In this document: in pieces, positions 12,946 to 24,001 of the stretch
Layout: each line of letters begins with the position of its first letter
Position numbering within the stretch: the stretch's first letter is position 1
NCBI GenBank assembly: GCA_037102815.1
Contig: BTPP01000003.1
Span: 2,232,001 to 2,296,000, forward strand
DNA: 64,000 nucleotides
Source of the DNA: Neurospora intermedia
Taxonomy: Eukaryota > Ascomycota > Sordariomycetes > Sordariales > Sordariaceae
Reading direction: 5' to 3'
The notes under the pieces: model-generated
What the model was told of the DNA's origin: nothing
The model's database searches: none
What the model saw: the letters and a program-made list of their open reading frames with translations, nothing else
Translations under genes and position numbers: made by a program

Positions 12946-13488
12946 GGCATTTACTCCGGGGGCACCAGCCTTTGGCTCCGGGGGCCCCAATTGATTATAG
13001 GGGCCCCAATCGGGTTAGGGTTTAACGTGTACGTTTTCATTTTAGATGTTTTAAGATAGCTAAAGGGGGTTTATTTAATAGTGTTTTACTATAGGATACT
13101 ACCTAATACAAGTATAAAGTAGATATTTCTCATACTTACACCTAATACGTAAGGTTTTATATATAATTACGTATTTTTCAACCCCCCAAAATCTTCTTCC
13201 TCCTTCTTTTCCTATAATTAGTTACATTTTATTATTTAGATGATGTAAAATAAATTATACGTATATTTGAATTCGTAATACCAAGGTTCTCAATCTTAAT
13301 CACTAATAGATTTTTCTATTATAGAAGAAGTTTATATATTAACGTAGTTGAAAGAATTGTAACCGTGAGGAACTTTCCTTGTAATTTATATCTTATGTGT
13401 AAAATACCCGCCAAGAGTTGAAATATTGGGGCCCCTATAAAGTTTGGGGCCCCCGGAGCCAAAGGCTGGTGCCCCCGGAGTAAATGCC
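12946..13488. mobile_element. Palindromic TIR element starting ggcatttactcc (543 bp)
   Basis: The ends are near-perfect inverted repeats of about 45 bp starting ggcatttactccgggggcac; the inner part adds ggggccccaa blocks. It is flanked by identical 8 bp TSDs, aaaatcta (12938-12945 and 13489-13496), which fits hAT-like transposition. The centre (about 13020-13430) is AT-rich and non-coding. A single related end lies at 30667. It inserted into the 3' zone of Gypsy 2. Confidence 0.8.
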
Positions 13489-13499
13489 AAAATCTATAT

Positions 13500-16400
13500 A
13501 TACGTATAATAATAAACCTATTCCTTTATAAACTATCGTAATCTATAAACTACGTTAGAAGTAGCCTTTCTAAACTAAGTATCTATTAATCGTCGTATAA
13601 CCTTCCTAACTACCAAATATAGCTTATCCTCTACTTCCTTCTTATTGGAAGCGAGCGGAGCGGTATTGAGGGGGCTCCAGTGCTAGAAAGGGCGCTAGGA
13701 TAGTTGGAGAATCGGAGGCGAGCCGGTTAAAAAAGCTCTAAACCTCTGGAAGGATAGGCTTATCCGGGTTATTGTAATAGAATTACTATAAATAATATTC
13801 GTAATTAATAACGTTATTAATAGGCTCCTAAGTAGGGTTACCGGTCTTCTATTTAATATAGTACTTCTAATAGAAGTTGGAGCCCTTCTAAATATAATTA
13901 ATAAATTTCTCGAATACCTATTCTTTATACTCCTTCTAATTATCTATTTGTATTATTACCCTCCTATTATTAACTTTAATATTAATTAAAGTATTCTAAC
14001 TAAGGAATTCCTCACCGGACTATAACTAAACTATAGAGACGTAGAAGACTAATAAATACTTTATATTAGTAGGTAGGACGAAGTGAACTATATAAAACTC
14101 GGCTTAAACGATTCTAAAAGGGCCTTCCTACTTAGGGGAGAATTTAGTGTAAGGGCGACTACTAATAAAATTGATCGTATTTAATAGGACTATATTACTA
14201 ATATAGTACTTTGATAAATCGATGCGCTTCCTATTAATATTATCCTTATATCGCTCCTATATATATTGCAATTACTAAATTGCGAAGTCCTAAATCTTCT
14301 AAAAGTAGTCTACTAATTTATTAATTTTATAGTACTCCTTAAATTATACTAACAATAGATCTAGCGGTAATAGAGTACAGGGTTCCGTACCTATACGAGG
14401 GTAATAGCTATAATTAGCGAAGAATAGTAAAATCTTCGTTAATAAAGAGATAATATTATTATTAACGAACTCTATAAATACCAATTATTTCACCCAATCT
14501 GTTTATGCCCAATTAATATAAAACTTTAAGTATTATTCTATTTTTATATTAATATATTCGGTCTAAATATTAATTTATAAATAAAAAACGGACGTTAACT
14601 TACAAATAATAGACAATCTCCTATAAAGGGTAGATTAGAACCGCAATACGAATTAAATACCTCTATTGGATAGAATATTATTTAGAAGACTATAGATCGA
14701 ATAAATATAGTTAATAAAGAGTTTACTTGCCCGCACCCCCCAAAAACTTACACGCACCTACTTTTTCAACTTGACAGGTGCCATATAAAATATATCGTTT
14801 CAGCTGTAAAAAACGCAATTTGCCATGTCTTGAGCTGGGTCAATACAGTAATGCCCTACAAATCTTAGTCTTACTAGCAAATCTAATAACGCTAATCTAG
14901 TAATACTTTCGTAGCGGTAGTATTGAGATCTCGTTGCCTGCTCCCTCGCCTCGCGTGTAGAGTGCTGGTGCTAGTATAAATACGTATAACCGGCTGTGTG
15001 AAAAAGAGCGAAAAAACCAACCGTTAGAGCGATGGTGTGCTGTACTAAAAAGACGAAATTTTGCGAGTCAAAACGGGATTTTCGATGTCAGGTGCCATCA
15101 GCTGAACCGCCCCGATTTTCTGGGTAGGGGTGGGTGCGTGTAAGTTTTTGGGGGGTGCGGGCAAGTAAACTCTTAATAAAACGGTCGGCTAACTCCTCAG
15201 CTTCGAAGGTTATAATTGTAATATAATAATGCATCTTTATAAAGCGGTCAATAATAATAGTAATATATTTAAACGTTTAACCGAAGTAGGTATTCTCCGG
15301 TAGCGGAATTATATAATCGATTAAAACGTTCTTCTAAAGTATTAGGGAAATAATTATAAGTTTAAAATAACCGGCGGAACCGCGCTTCAATAATTTAATC
15401 TTTATATATAGGAGGCAGCCCTTATAGAAAAGCTTTACGTTATTATATATCCCCTCCTAATAAAAATTGTATTATAGAAGTTCGTATATAGTATTATAGC
15501 CAAAATAGCCCGCGCTAGGAGTATTATATTAGCGATTAATTAATTAGAGTTAGAGGTTTTTATTATAAAGGTCGATAATAATCCTATTTCGCTATTTTGC
15601 AATACTATTAATAATATAATATTCCGAAAATGCCCTATAGAAAACCTTCTTAATAATTAACGGCTATTACCGGTGGAATTCGTTTATAAGGTAGGAGACT
15701 AGCTCCTATAAGAAAATAGACGTCTTATAGCTTATATAGATTAAATCGTTAGTAAACTTAGTATCAAAGTCCTTTTAACCTAGTAGATACAGCGAGAAAC
15801 TAGTAGTAGGGTCCTCGAAGTAACCCTCTTCGAACTATAAGGGGTCGAACAAAGCTCGCTTACGGGCGACTAAATAATTATTTTCCTTATTATTTAAACG
15901 ATTGTTAGGCTTACGGTTCAAAGTATCTAATTGTAAATTCTTTAAACCGGGGGTGTATTTAATTAGGAAATTAAAGTAAAAAAGGAATTAAGACTAGCGT
16001 ATATATTATTAAATAAACTATTTATTAATTATAAAGGTCTATAAATTTTTATAATCAGTCAAAATATTGAATAATTACTAGGCTCCTTCAAACTCCAACC
16101 TCTACTCCTCTAGGGCTTTAATAATAATTAACAATTCCTTATTATAAATATTATAATTATACTCCTACAAAATATACTTAACCGAGAAATAAGCTATAAG
16201 GTAGAGAACGCTGTCGTTACTATATTATGAGAAGGTACCGTCGGCGGCCTAATTAAAAATATCCGTTTTAATAACTATTTTTTTAGTTTAATTGTAAATC
16301 TTTAAAATAGGGCCTTTAGTAAAAGCCTTCTTAAAAAATTTAAATACCGTCCAATAACTATTATTCTAAATCCAAACTGTATCCTTCTTTATAAATTTAT

Positions 16401-18600
16401 AAAGTAGGGTCGCTATAATCGAAAAATCTTTAATAAACTGTTAATAGAAATTTATAAAGCCTAAGAAGGATTGTAGGGACTTCGATTCTAGGGCTTACTA
16501 CTTAATAATTATTCTAACTTTCTCTAAATCTATTTTAATACCGCCCAAAGTAATAATAAAACTTAAATATTTTGTACGAATTATATAGAATTCGTATTTA
16601 TTAATATTAATACTAAGGCCCGCCCTAGCGAATCGATCGAAAATATTATTAATATACTATTCGTAATCCCGTACGTTATCCGAATAAATAAGAACGTTAT
16701 TGAAGTATATAATCGTATAGATGTTAAGGATATTGTAAAAGGTATTATTAATATAATTTTCAAAAGCCCCGGAGGTACTTTATAAATTAAAAGGAACGAT
16801 TAGTAATTGAAATAGGCTAAACCGTATAATAAAGGCGGTTAGCTATTTATAGCCCTGTTTAATACAAATCCTATTAAAAGCTGTAATAATATCGAGCTTA
16901 GTAAAAATCTTAATATAGTAGATCGTATCCAAGGTCTCCTTAATAAGCAGTAATAAGTAATAGAACTTAAGGGTTATATTATTAATACCTCTATAATCGA
17001 TACAAACGCAGACTCCGCCTCCTAATTTCTTAACGAATAAAACTAATATTAATACCTCAAATTAAGAAAGCCGAATAAACTTCTTTTCGAAATTATTATT
17101 AATCTATTTCTTAATAATATTAAACTCGTCTAAATTGAAAGTACGGCCGCGAAAAGCGGGTAGTAATATTCCCAAACGGAGCTCAAGCTTAAAATCGTAC
17201 AAATAATTAAAGGGAAGGACTTCGGCGCCTTTTTACCTAAAAGTATTAATATAGTACCAATATTACTTAAAAAACTTAGTCTAAATTTGGGCGTCGGTCT
17301 TTAGAAACTTATTTATTTTCTTATAGAACTTTGTAACGTTTTCAAACGTAATTTTACTAATACTAATACCGTTAGTAGCGAAATAATTATTAATAGTTAC
17401 CTCGTAATGTAGAAAATCATCGCTAATACTATTAATCTATATAGAATTAGCAACCTTTATAGTACGTAAAGTAGCCGTATTACCCTCTCCTACTAATATA
17501 TCGATCTATTAATAATAATTACTACCGAAAAACTTCTTATACCCTTATCCTTTACCTATTAATATTTCCTTAACTAAATCTTCTATTAAATTATTATTTA
17601 TATTCTTAAAATCTAGGATACCTCCCTCTTCCTCTATTTTATCCTCCTCTATTATCCTCCCAATATCCTCTTCTATATTAGCCCTAATTATACGAATAAT
17701 ATAGAGTTTATACATTTCGGCCAACCAATTAAAACTTACTATAAAGAATTCCTTAATATTATTAGGGTTAATAGGACTATTAAAGATATTATAGAGACGG
17801 ACTAGGACCTAGTAATCTACAACTCTAATATAGAATCCTTTAATAATATAATAAAGGACCGGATAAAGAATTCGAAACTCTATTAAAAAAGTTATTAATA
17901 TAAGAGTTTAACTAAGGCTAGCTAAAATTTTACTAAGCGGAGTAATATTCAATCGATTAACTATACAATTCTTAAATTAATTAAACCTCTAACGGGCGGT
18001 TCGCTTTATAATAGTAGAAATAAATAAACGGCGGGCGGATTCTATTTATAGTAATTCTAACTCTCCTTTATCGGGTACCTCCTCGCAAGATAACTTCTTA
18101 TATACAAAACGAATACTAAACGTATTAGAACGAAGGGCAGAGAAGTAATAAGCCGCTAAAGGGGCACAACGGTTAATAACTCTATAAAGGAAATAACCAC
18201 GTTACTTACAGGCGGGACCGAAACGAAGGGAATCGTTAGGCTAATTAATACTAAGTACGTAATATATTAACTAAGGGTAATTGAAAATAATAGGGTTATC
18301 CTTAGCGAGGTTATAAATAAGTAAATTAATTACTTCGTAATAAACACTTACCTACATTATTAATCTAGAAAAGTAAGTAATACTGCCTTTTACTTAACCG
18401 TTAGCGAAATATAATAGTTTAGGGATAGGTAATTTGAAGAAGGGTAAATAATATTAAAAAATAAAATAACGGTTAATAAAATTAAGGGCGGTATAACCGC
18501 TATTAACAAAGGTAGAATAATATAATTTATATAGTCTATAGGATAAGTAAATAGAGAAATTTAATAAATTAGGGTATTTATAATAGCTATCTACTAAAAA
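13500..18600 (-). pseudogene. Gypsy 2 pol remnant (protease/RT/RNase H/integrase)
   Basis: On the minus strand, RT-like sequence lies at about 17250-16450 (a recognisable palm-domain context near 16680-16560), RNase H-like sequence at about 16300-15900 and integrase-like sequence at about 15650-13550. The last is interrupted by a hAT-type MITE at 14719-15172. Order and spacing are those of Ty3/Gypsy pol. The frame is broken many times by RIP-type change. Confidence 0.75.
14719..15172. mobile_element. hAT-type MITE, copy b (454 bp, complete)
   Basis: TIRs gagtttacttgcccgcac (left) and its mirror gtgcgggcaagtaaactc (right) are flanked by identical 8 bp TSDs, ttaataaa (14711-14718 and 15173-15180). 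Internal sequence matches copies c and d (for example the ggcggttcagctgat block near the right end, seen here in reverse). It is clearly richer in CpA and GC than the surrounding Gypsy 2. No coding capacity. Confidence 0.87.
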
Positions 18601-18699
18601 TTTATTTATCTTAATAATATCTAACTATATAGGGACGGTCCCTTATCTCCCCCCTCCTCTATATCCGGTAAATTAGTACCTCCAAGCGTAATTTAGCTA

Positions 18700-20620
18700 A
18701 GAGGCTATATATTTCCTTAACTATAAATAAAACCGTTCTTATCGCCGACAAACGGGCTAATAAAGCCGGACTAATAGATAGGGACTAGGTAATAGTAACC
18801 GCCGGGGCCGGGGGTACTAGGAGCTAGAGCGCCTACTAGTATACTAACTATACCTATAATATAAATTTAATAGCTACTATTATAATTGGGGCGCTATTGG
18901 CCGTAGCCGTATTGACCTTAGGCTGGCTATTATTGGCCGCCGTTACCGCCCCTATTATTATTAGCATTATTACCGCTATTATTATTACTATTATTTATAT
19001 TTTTACCCTTCTTTTTATTGCGGGGTTTAACCTCTTTTTTGAAATTAATACGTAAGCGGCACTTAGCCGAATAGTAGCCTTTCTTACTATAGCGGGTATA
19101 TATTCCGTTTTTTATACGGAACTTAAAGATATTATTATTAATAATACAAAAGATCTAAATATTAAAAGCGGATATAGTATTGAAATTTATAACGTTATTG
19201 CCTTAATTAACGGTAGCTTCGCCGGTAGAAGTAGAGGCGCTAGAAGTGCCGGCGATAGTAGTACCAGTTTTATAATAAAGGTTAGTATTTTTATTATATT
19301 AATCTTTATTTTCTAAGTTTTTTATAAGGTTACAAGTGAATATAATCTATTTGTTGTATTTATTATTAGCGGGTTAAGGGTTTTAATAAATAATAATAGT
19401 ATAAATATATTTAGAGATTTTCTAATATAAGTAATAGATTTTTATACCGTCGTCAAAACTATAATAGTTAATAAAGTAGGTAAATTCATCCTCGAACTCT
19501 TACTATTTTATACCTTTAATTATTTTTAACTCTTTAAATTCGCAACGAAAGTAGATAATAATATTAATATTATTATACTTCTTAGTAAACTCCGCTAATA
19601 ATATATTTATTATAATCCATTTAGCAGGTAAGTCTTCTAAAATTTCAATAAACTCTATTTTAATAGCCTCGAAGGGAGTACCCTCAATAAAGCGGATAAT
19701 AAGAGAGAACTTCTTATATTTAATATCGAAAAGCTTAGGGTCGTCTAATTAGGCGAATTAAATACGAAGGCGCTAAGTACAGTACTTAATAATACGTTTA
19801 ATAGTAGTACCCTTACTATTAAACGCGGGCAATATAGTAATATACAATACCGACCTATAGCCACTACTATTATCCGTAATCGTTATAGTATTAGATTCGT
19901 CGTTACTAGGCTCGTTACTAGGTAGTTCGTTAGAAGGTTCGCTAAGGCCGCTAGAGAAGGTAGGAATAATTAAGGGGGCGAAATATTTCTAGAAGTTAGT
20001 AAGGACCTTCTAATACTTCTCTACCTACTTCTTATAAGTTTCTCTAAAATTAGTACGGAAGTCTTTAAACTCCTTTATTAATTTAGTAATATTAGTATTA
20101 AAACTACTAATTTAATTTTAATAAAAGGTACGAATCGCCTAAATCTTATTATTGTACGAAATTTATAGAGTACTAACCTAATTATAGTAAAAGTTTTAAA
20201 CGGCCTCTAATTTATTATTATAGGAAATTTAGAGTATAGAGAATTAACTATTATACTCCTATACTTTAAAGGTAACCTATACTCGAAAAGTAGCAATATT
20301 ACTATTGTAGCGAATAAACTCGTATTATACCAATTCGAGCTCCTCCTCGAACTTTCGAATTTAGGACCTAACTATAATAATATTGTTACAAAGAAAATAA
20401 TAAAAGGCCGTAAAGAAGACCTAGAAAACCGGGAAATTAGCGAAATTGAAAGTATATTCGAAGGGAACGACGGTAGGTAATTCAACCGCTTAACTATTAA
20501 AGTCTTTAAATACTTAGACTAGAATTTTAAACTAATTTTAATACTCTAGGTTAAGGGCCGTAAGGGCACTAACTATAATAATCGTAATAAAGTTATCGGT
20601 TACCGGGGGAGGGCGTAAGA
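18700..20620 (-). pseudogene. Gypsy 2 gag remnant with zinc knuckle
   Basis: Between pol and the 5' LTR the minus strand encodes a gag-like region. A CCHC-type zinc-knuckle context followed by a Lys/Arg-rich stretch is recognisable at about 19100-19000, with Asn/Gly-rich simple sequence just downstream (about 18990-18850). Gag would package the RNA; the knuckle binds nucleic acid. Broken. Confidence 0.6.
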
Positions 20621-20867
20621 GAGCGTTATTAGGTATTAATCGCTAAATTAATACGCCGGATAAGTATAAGGGAGAAAAAAAAAAGTATAAACTACTTAAT
20701 AGTAATATTCAATTTAGTAATTATTTAGTTCAACGGTTAGGATCGTAGCAATTATTTTAATCGTTTAAAGACGAATTTTAATTAACTAATTAATATAAAT
20801 CAAATATAATTAATCTTCTTCTACTAAATAATAAGCGTATATAGTATAATAGCTTAATATAATAAAC

Positions 20868-21129
20868 TATTATAGGGCGAGAGGGTACCGTTAGGGGTAG
20901 GGTAAAATATATATTATTATACGAAGGAGGAGAAAGGGAAGTATATATAGAGGATTGGCTATATAGGCGAGAGCCTAGATAGGCCAGTCCGTACGCGCGT
21001 ACGTGAGACTGCACGTAACGAAGTATATAACTAGTGCGAGTGCCCGGCTCTAGGCCATAGTATAAAGCACTAGCGTGGCATATATACGGTTAGTGTAGTA
21101 CAACCACATTATAGGCTAGCCCTGTAATA
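20868..21129 (-). repeat. 5' LTR of Gypsy 2
   Basis: 262 bp LTR, aligned end to end with 12643-12904; differences seen are transitions. Followed by TSD aaata. Confidence 0.85.
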
Positions 21130-21948
21130 AAATATTTATTGATTAAATTTAATTCCGCATCTAAATTTATTAACCCTCGCGTATTCTACTAATTTCTATA
21201 AATCCTTATTGATAATTTTATTTCTAAATATAATTATAATTTACCTACGTTATTTTAGGCAATTATAATTACTACTCTAACTGCGATTAATTTAACGTTC
21301 GCTCTATATAAAGGGGTATTTACGGAAATAGTATAATTCTATACTAAATAACCGACTTAGCTGTAATTATAATAAGTTCAATTCTAGTATGCCGCTATAA
21401 GATAACCGATTATTGAGACGCCCTTGCTTTCAGAGCTTGCCCGGCCGTTGTCGTGGGCCCGAAAGGTGACATAGAAGATCCACACCAAAGGTCGTAGTCC
21501 ATAGGCCCACTCCAACGCCGCAAGCGAGGAAGGCGCGGCGTATCTATCTATAATAGGCCAGAATGCAAAGAAAATAGTCACTATGTGATTCGTACGCTTC
21601 GTCTTGGCAGTCCCAAAGAGGAATTTCCAGCGCCAAGCAAGACACGGTTCGAATAGCAGCTCCAAAAAGCTACTTTTTCCTTTGCAATGCAGATTACTCC
21701 GCGACCATCGCGTACACCAAAATGCGCCCAATGTTAGATTGAAGAGGAAAAGAAGGCGGTCATTTTGGTACCGGTTGCATTGTAGTGCACGCCCTGGTTG
21801 TTGAGAAAAATACAAAAGAAATTAAAAAGAAGAATTTTAGTAGCAAATACGCCTAGGCGTTGCAAATGACCAAGTCCAAAAAATAACTAAGTCCTAGAAA
21901 TAACTAAGTCCCAGACTACAACTATTGACCCTGAGGATTTTGGAAAGG

Positions 21949-21967
21949 GGTTAGGGTTAGGGTTAGA
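21949..21967 (+). repeat. Interstitial TTAGGG blocks
   Basis: Three consecutive ttaggg-like units within the composite repeat; the second copy has the same at about 29017-29031. This is the standard fungal telomere unit but here belongs to a dispersed repeat. Confidence 0.8.
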
Positions 21968-22132
21968 AATAAAAAGCCCAGAAAAGAGAAAAAACGATAA
22001 AAATTCAAAATTTTGCCTTTGAGGTTTTTTTTTTTTTTTTTTTCTTTTTCTTTTTCTAACAGTAGGGGTAGTAGGGTAAATAACATTAGTAATATAGGGG
22101 AGGTAATTCAACTTTTTATTTAATAAACTATT

Positions 22133-22204
22133 GGAGCTTGTAGCTCAATGGTTATTATTCGTGCTGTCTTTTTTAAAGGTTACTTGTTCAGTTCAGCTTA
22201 GAGT
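22133..22204 (+). ncRNA. tRNA-like segment with Pol III A and B boxes
   Basis: Starting ggagcttgtagctcaatgg, it contains a perfect A box (tagctcaatgg, 22141-22151; consensus TRGYNNARNGG) and a B-box-like tgttcagttca (22185-22195). Spacing of about 34 bp between boxes fits a tRNA. The 3' acceptor strand does not pair well with the 5' end, so it is a tRNA-derived internal promoter, as in SINEs, and not a working tRNA gene. T-rich DNA follows, able to stop Pol III. Confidence 0.55.
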
Positions 22205-22311
22205 TTTTTTTTTTTTTTTTTTTTTTAATTTTTTTTTTACCCAGTAATTTCTAAGGGCGTCTCTCTGTCTCCCCTGGACATTAGCTCCGCCCAGGGGAAC
22301 TGTATTTTATT

Positions 22312-23656
22312 ATATTTATAGTAAGTATTTAGTAATTTCAGTTGGGTATAATAGCTATACGTATAACCTTTCTAATAATAAAAGGAATAAATAAGATTAA
22401 AATTTATTTAAAAAACGGTAGGGGGGCGATAGGGAAAATTAGAGGGGTTAGTACTACAAAATAATTAAGAACGGATGTTCGAAGAGGAAGTAGGAGGGTA
22501 TAAAAATAAAAAAGACGGCGGAATATACTTTAAAAATATTTAGTTTTAGTAATGTAATATAAATGGTTTAATACTTTTTAAGCCTTCTAACCGTTCTGCG
22601 TACGCTACTATTTTATTTATTATATTAATATTAACCGTTGAAAGGACGCTTTATTTGAAAAGGGGGTATAACCGGTTAGCCTAAGTAACAATCCGAGTAT
22701 ATTCCAATTAATCGTATAATAAATTAAATTTTTTAATATAATAGCGGTTATGAAAATTATAAACGGTTTCCGAAGCGCTTTACTATATACGTTCGAACTT
22801 ATTAAGAGCGGATTATTTAATAGCTTAAGTATTACTATTATATTCGGTTTCCAAAAAAGTATAGAGGTCGCTCTACGTAGGCGTATTATAAATAATATTA
22901 TATTTAAATTTACTATAAAGAACTAATATATATTTAATTTATATATTTTTAGGATTACCTTTAATATAATTAATAGCGAACGAGAGGGAAGTACGGGGGT
23001 ATTCTTAAAAGTATATATCGATGTTATAGAGGTAATTCTGTAGCTATAAGAAACTTTCGCCAATAAATTTAGTAATATTATATTTAAGGTAGTATTCGGT
23101 ATAGGCTAGCGTAGTTATAGCTAGTAAAGGAATAATTATAGCGATAGCCGCCGATGAAGGGGTAGTAAAGAAAAGTATAATAGAAATACAAGTTTGGTTA
23201 TAGAAGAGGTAGTCCTAATAACGGAATCTAGCGGGGATAAGAGGGTAATTTCCTACTAAATTTTATTCGGTAAGGCTTACGAAAGTAAACTACTCCTATT
23301 AGGATATATATAAAGGAAAATAATTAAGGAGGAGTTTAATTATAATAAATTAAAATTCGAATAGTTATTATTTATATACGAATTCGTTAGTTTCTAAAAT
23401 TTAGGGGTACGAATAGGGAGTTTAAGGCGGTATAAGAGGATAATCGTTATTATTATCTTCTTCAACGGATTCTATAATAGGCTAGTATTATTATAATAAA
23501 AGTAGAGGAGGTTGAATCGTTTTAATTGTAGTAACTATAAGAGTAGTAATATAAGAAGGACGAAGAATAATTTTAGCGGTGTAAGAAATAAACCGGCCGC
23601 TATATGTATATATTTTAATGATATCGGCTCAATTCCTGGAGGAAGAACTATTAATT
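22312..23656 (-). pseudogene. Gypsy 1 gag-side remnant
   Basis: This stretch lies between the composite repeat and the 5' LTR of Gypsy 1, where gag belongs in that element's minus-strand orientation. No motif is convincing on either strand, so the label rests on position. It is strongly RIP-mutated and broken. Confidence 0.35.
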
Positions 23657-23996
23657 TATTAGGAACGTAGGCGAAAGGTAGGCTAAGGTAACTACGGTCG
23701 TAGCTATACGTAGGGGACGGCAAATTAAGGGTCAATCTAAAGATATATTGATAGTTACCGACTATAATGAACTATACTTTGTTGAACCTCTTTTATACCT
23801 ATATAAACTCTATTTATCCGCTAAGGAGTATTGTAGAGTCCCGTACTAGTTTGGCGCTCCAACGCGGTGCCGGATTATCCTTCCCGCAAACCCGACCCAA
23901 TATGGGCGCTGCCATTATTGGTCCACCGCTTCAGCCGACGGAGCGGAGCAGCAGCCGTTAGAGTGCTTTAGTACGCAGGCTCTTAGCCTCCTAACA
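23657..23996 (-). repeat. 5' LTR of Gypsy 1
   Basis: 340 bp, ends cctcctaaca, followed by TSD ttagg (23997-24001). Shares the blocks ggaacgtaggcgaaaggtag and actacggtcgtagctatacg with the partner LTR. Confidence 0.85.
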
Positions 23997-24001
23997 TTAG
24001 G

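Larger units (their letters stand above)
12643..21129 (-). mobile_element. Ty3/Gypsy LTR retrotransposon 2, fossil, inserted in Gypsy 1
   Basis: Two 262 bp direct repeats (12643-12904 and 20868-21129) share the block gcgagagg…gctagccctgt and are flanked by identical 5 bp TSDs, aaata (12638-12642 and 21130-21134). A polypurine tract (gaggggggatag on the minus strand, about 12905-12916) adjoins the 12643 LTR, so transcription ran on the minus strand and 20868-21129 is the 5' LTR. Net length without its two MITE inserts is about 7.5 kb. It is broken many times. It is younger than Gypsy 1 and older than the two MITEs inside it. Confidence 0.87.
21413..22311 (+). mobile_element. Composite tRNA-like repeat, copy 1 (~0.9 kb)
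   Basis: This unit recurs at 28444-29387 inside Pogo copy B. Order of parts: ttgagacgccc start; a 400 bp GC-richer segment with long open frames on both strands that match no family I know; a minisatellite of aatgaccaagtccaaaa (about 21864-21915, three units here); three TTAGGG-like blocks (21949-21967); an A/T-rich tract; a tRNA-like segment (22133-22204); poly(T) (about 22206-22250); then gggcgtctctctgtc and a hairpin with stem cccctgg/ccagggg, ending ctgtattttatt. The start gagacgccctt mirrors aagggcgtctc near the end. It lies in Gypsy 1. CpA is plentiful, so it is probably younger than the RIP that hit its host. It may be a long SINE-like retroposon; no clear TSD is seen for this copy. 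Confidence 0.65.
5188..23996 (-). mobile_element. Ty3/Gypsy LTR retrotransposon 1, fossil, split by nested insertions
   Basis: Two 340 bp direct repeats (5188-5527 and 23657-23996) begin TGTTAGGA-like and end TCCTAACA-like and are flanked by the same 5 bp, ttagg (5183-5187 and 23997-24001), so they are the two LTRs of one insertion. A purine-rich tract lies next to the 5188 LTR on the minus strand and pol reads minus, so 23657-23996 is the 5' LTR. Removing Gypsy 2 (12643-21129) and the composite repeat (21413-22311) leaves about 9.4 kb, a normal size. The element is broken many times and RIP-mutated throughout. It is older than both inserts. Confidence 0.85.

Noticed and set aside
21384-21815. 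143-codon minus-strand frame as a real protein gene
   Set aside because: It lies in the composite repeat; the other copy keeps only pieces in shifted frames and no family is recognised. Noted as part of the repeat only.
21949-21967. Telomere or subtelomere signal from TTAGGG blocks
   Set aside because: Only three units, and the same block sits at the same place in a dispersed repeat.
22133-22204. Functional tRNA gene
   Set aside because: Acceptor ends do not pair and the anticodon arm is T-rich and irregular; better read as a SINE-type promoter.
23657-23996. Ribosomal RNA fragment (blocks resembling ccgctaagga)
   Set aside because: Only a short chance match; the sequence is an LTR with a full-length partner and TSD.
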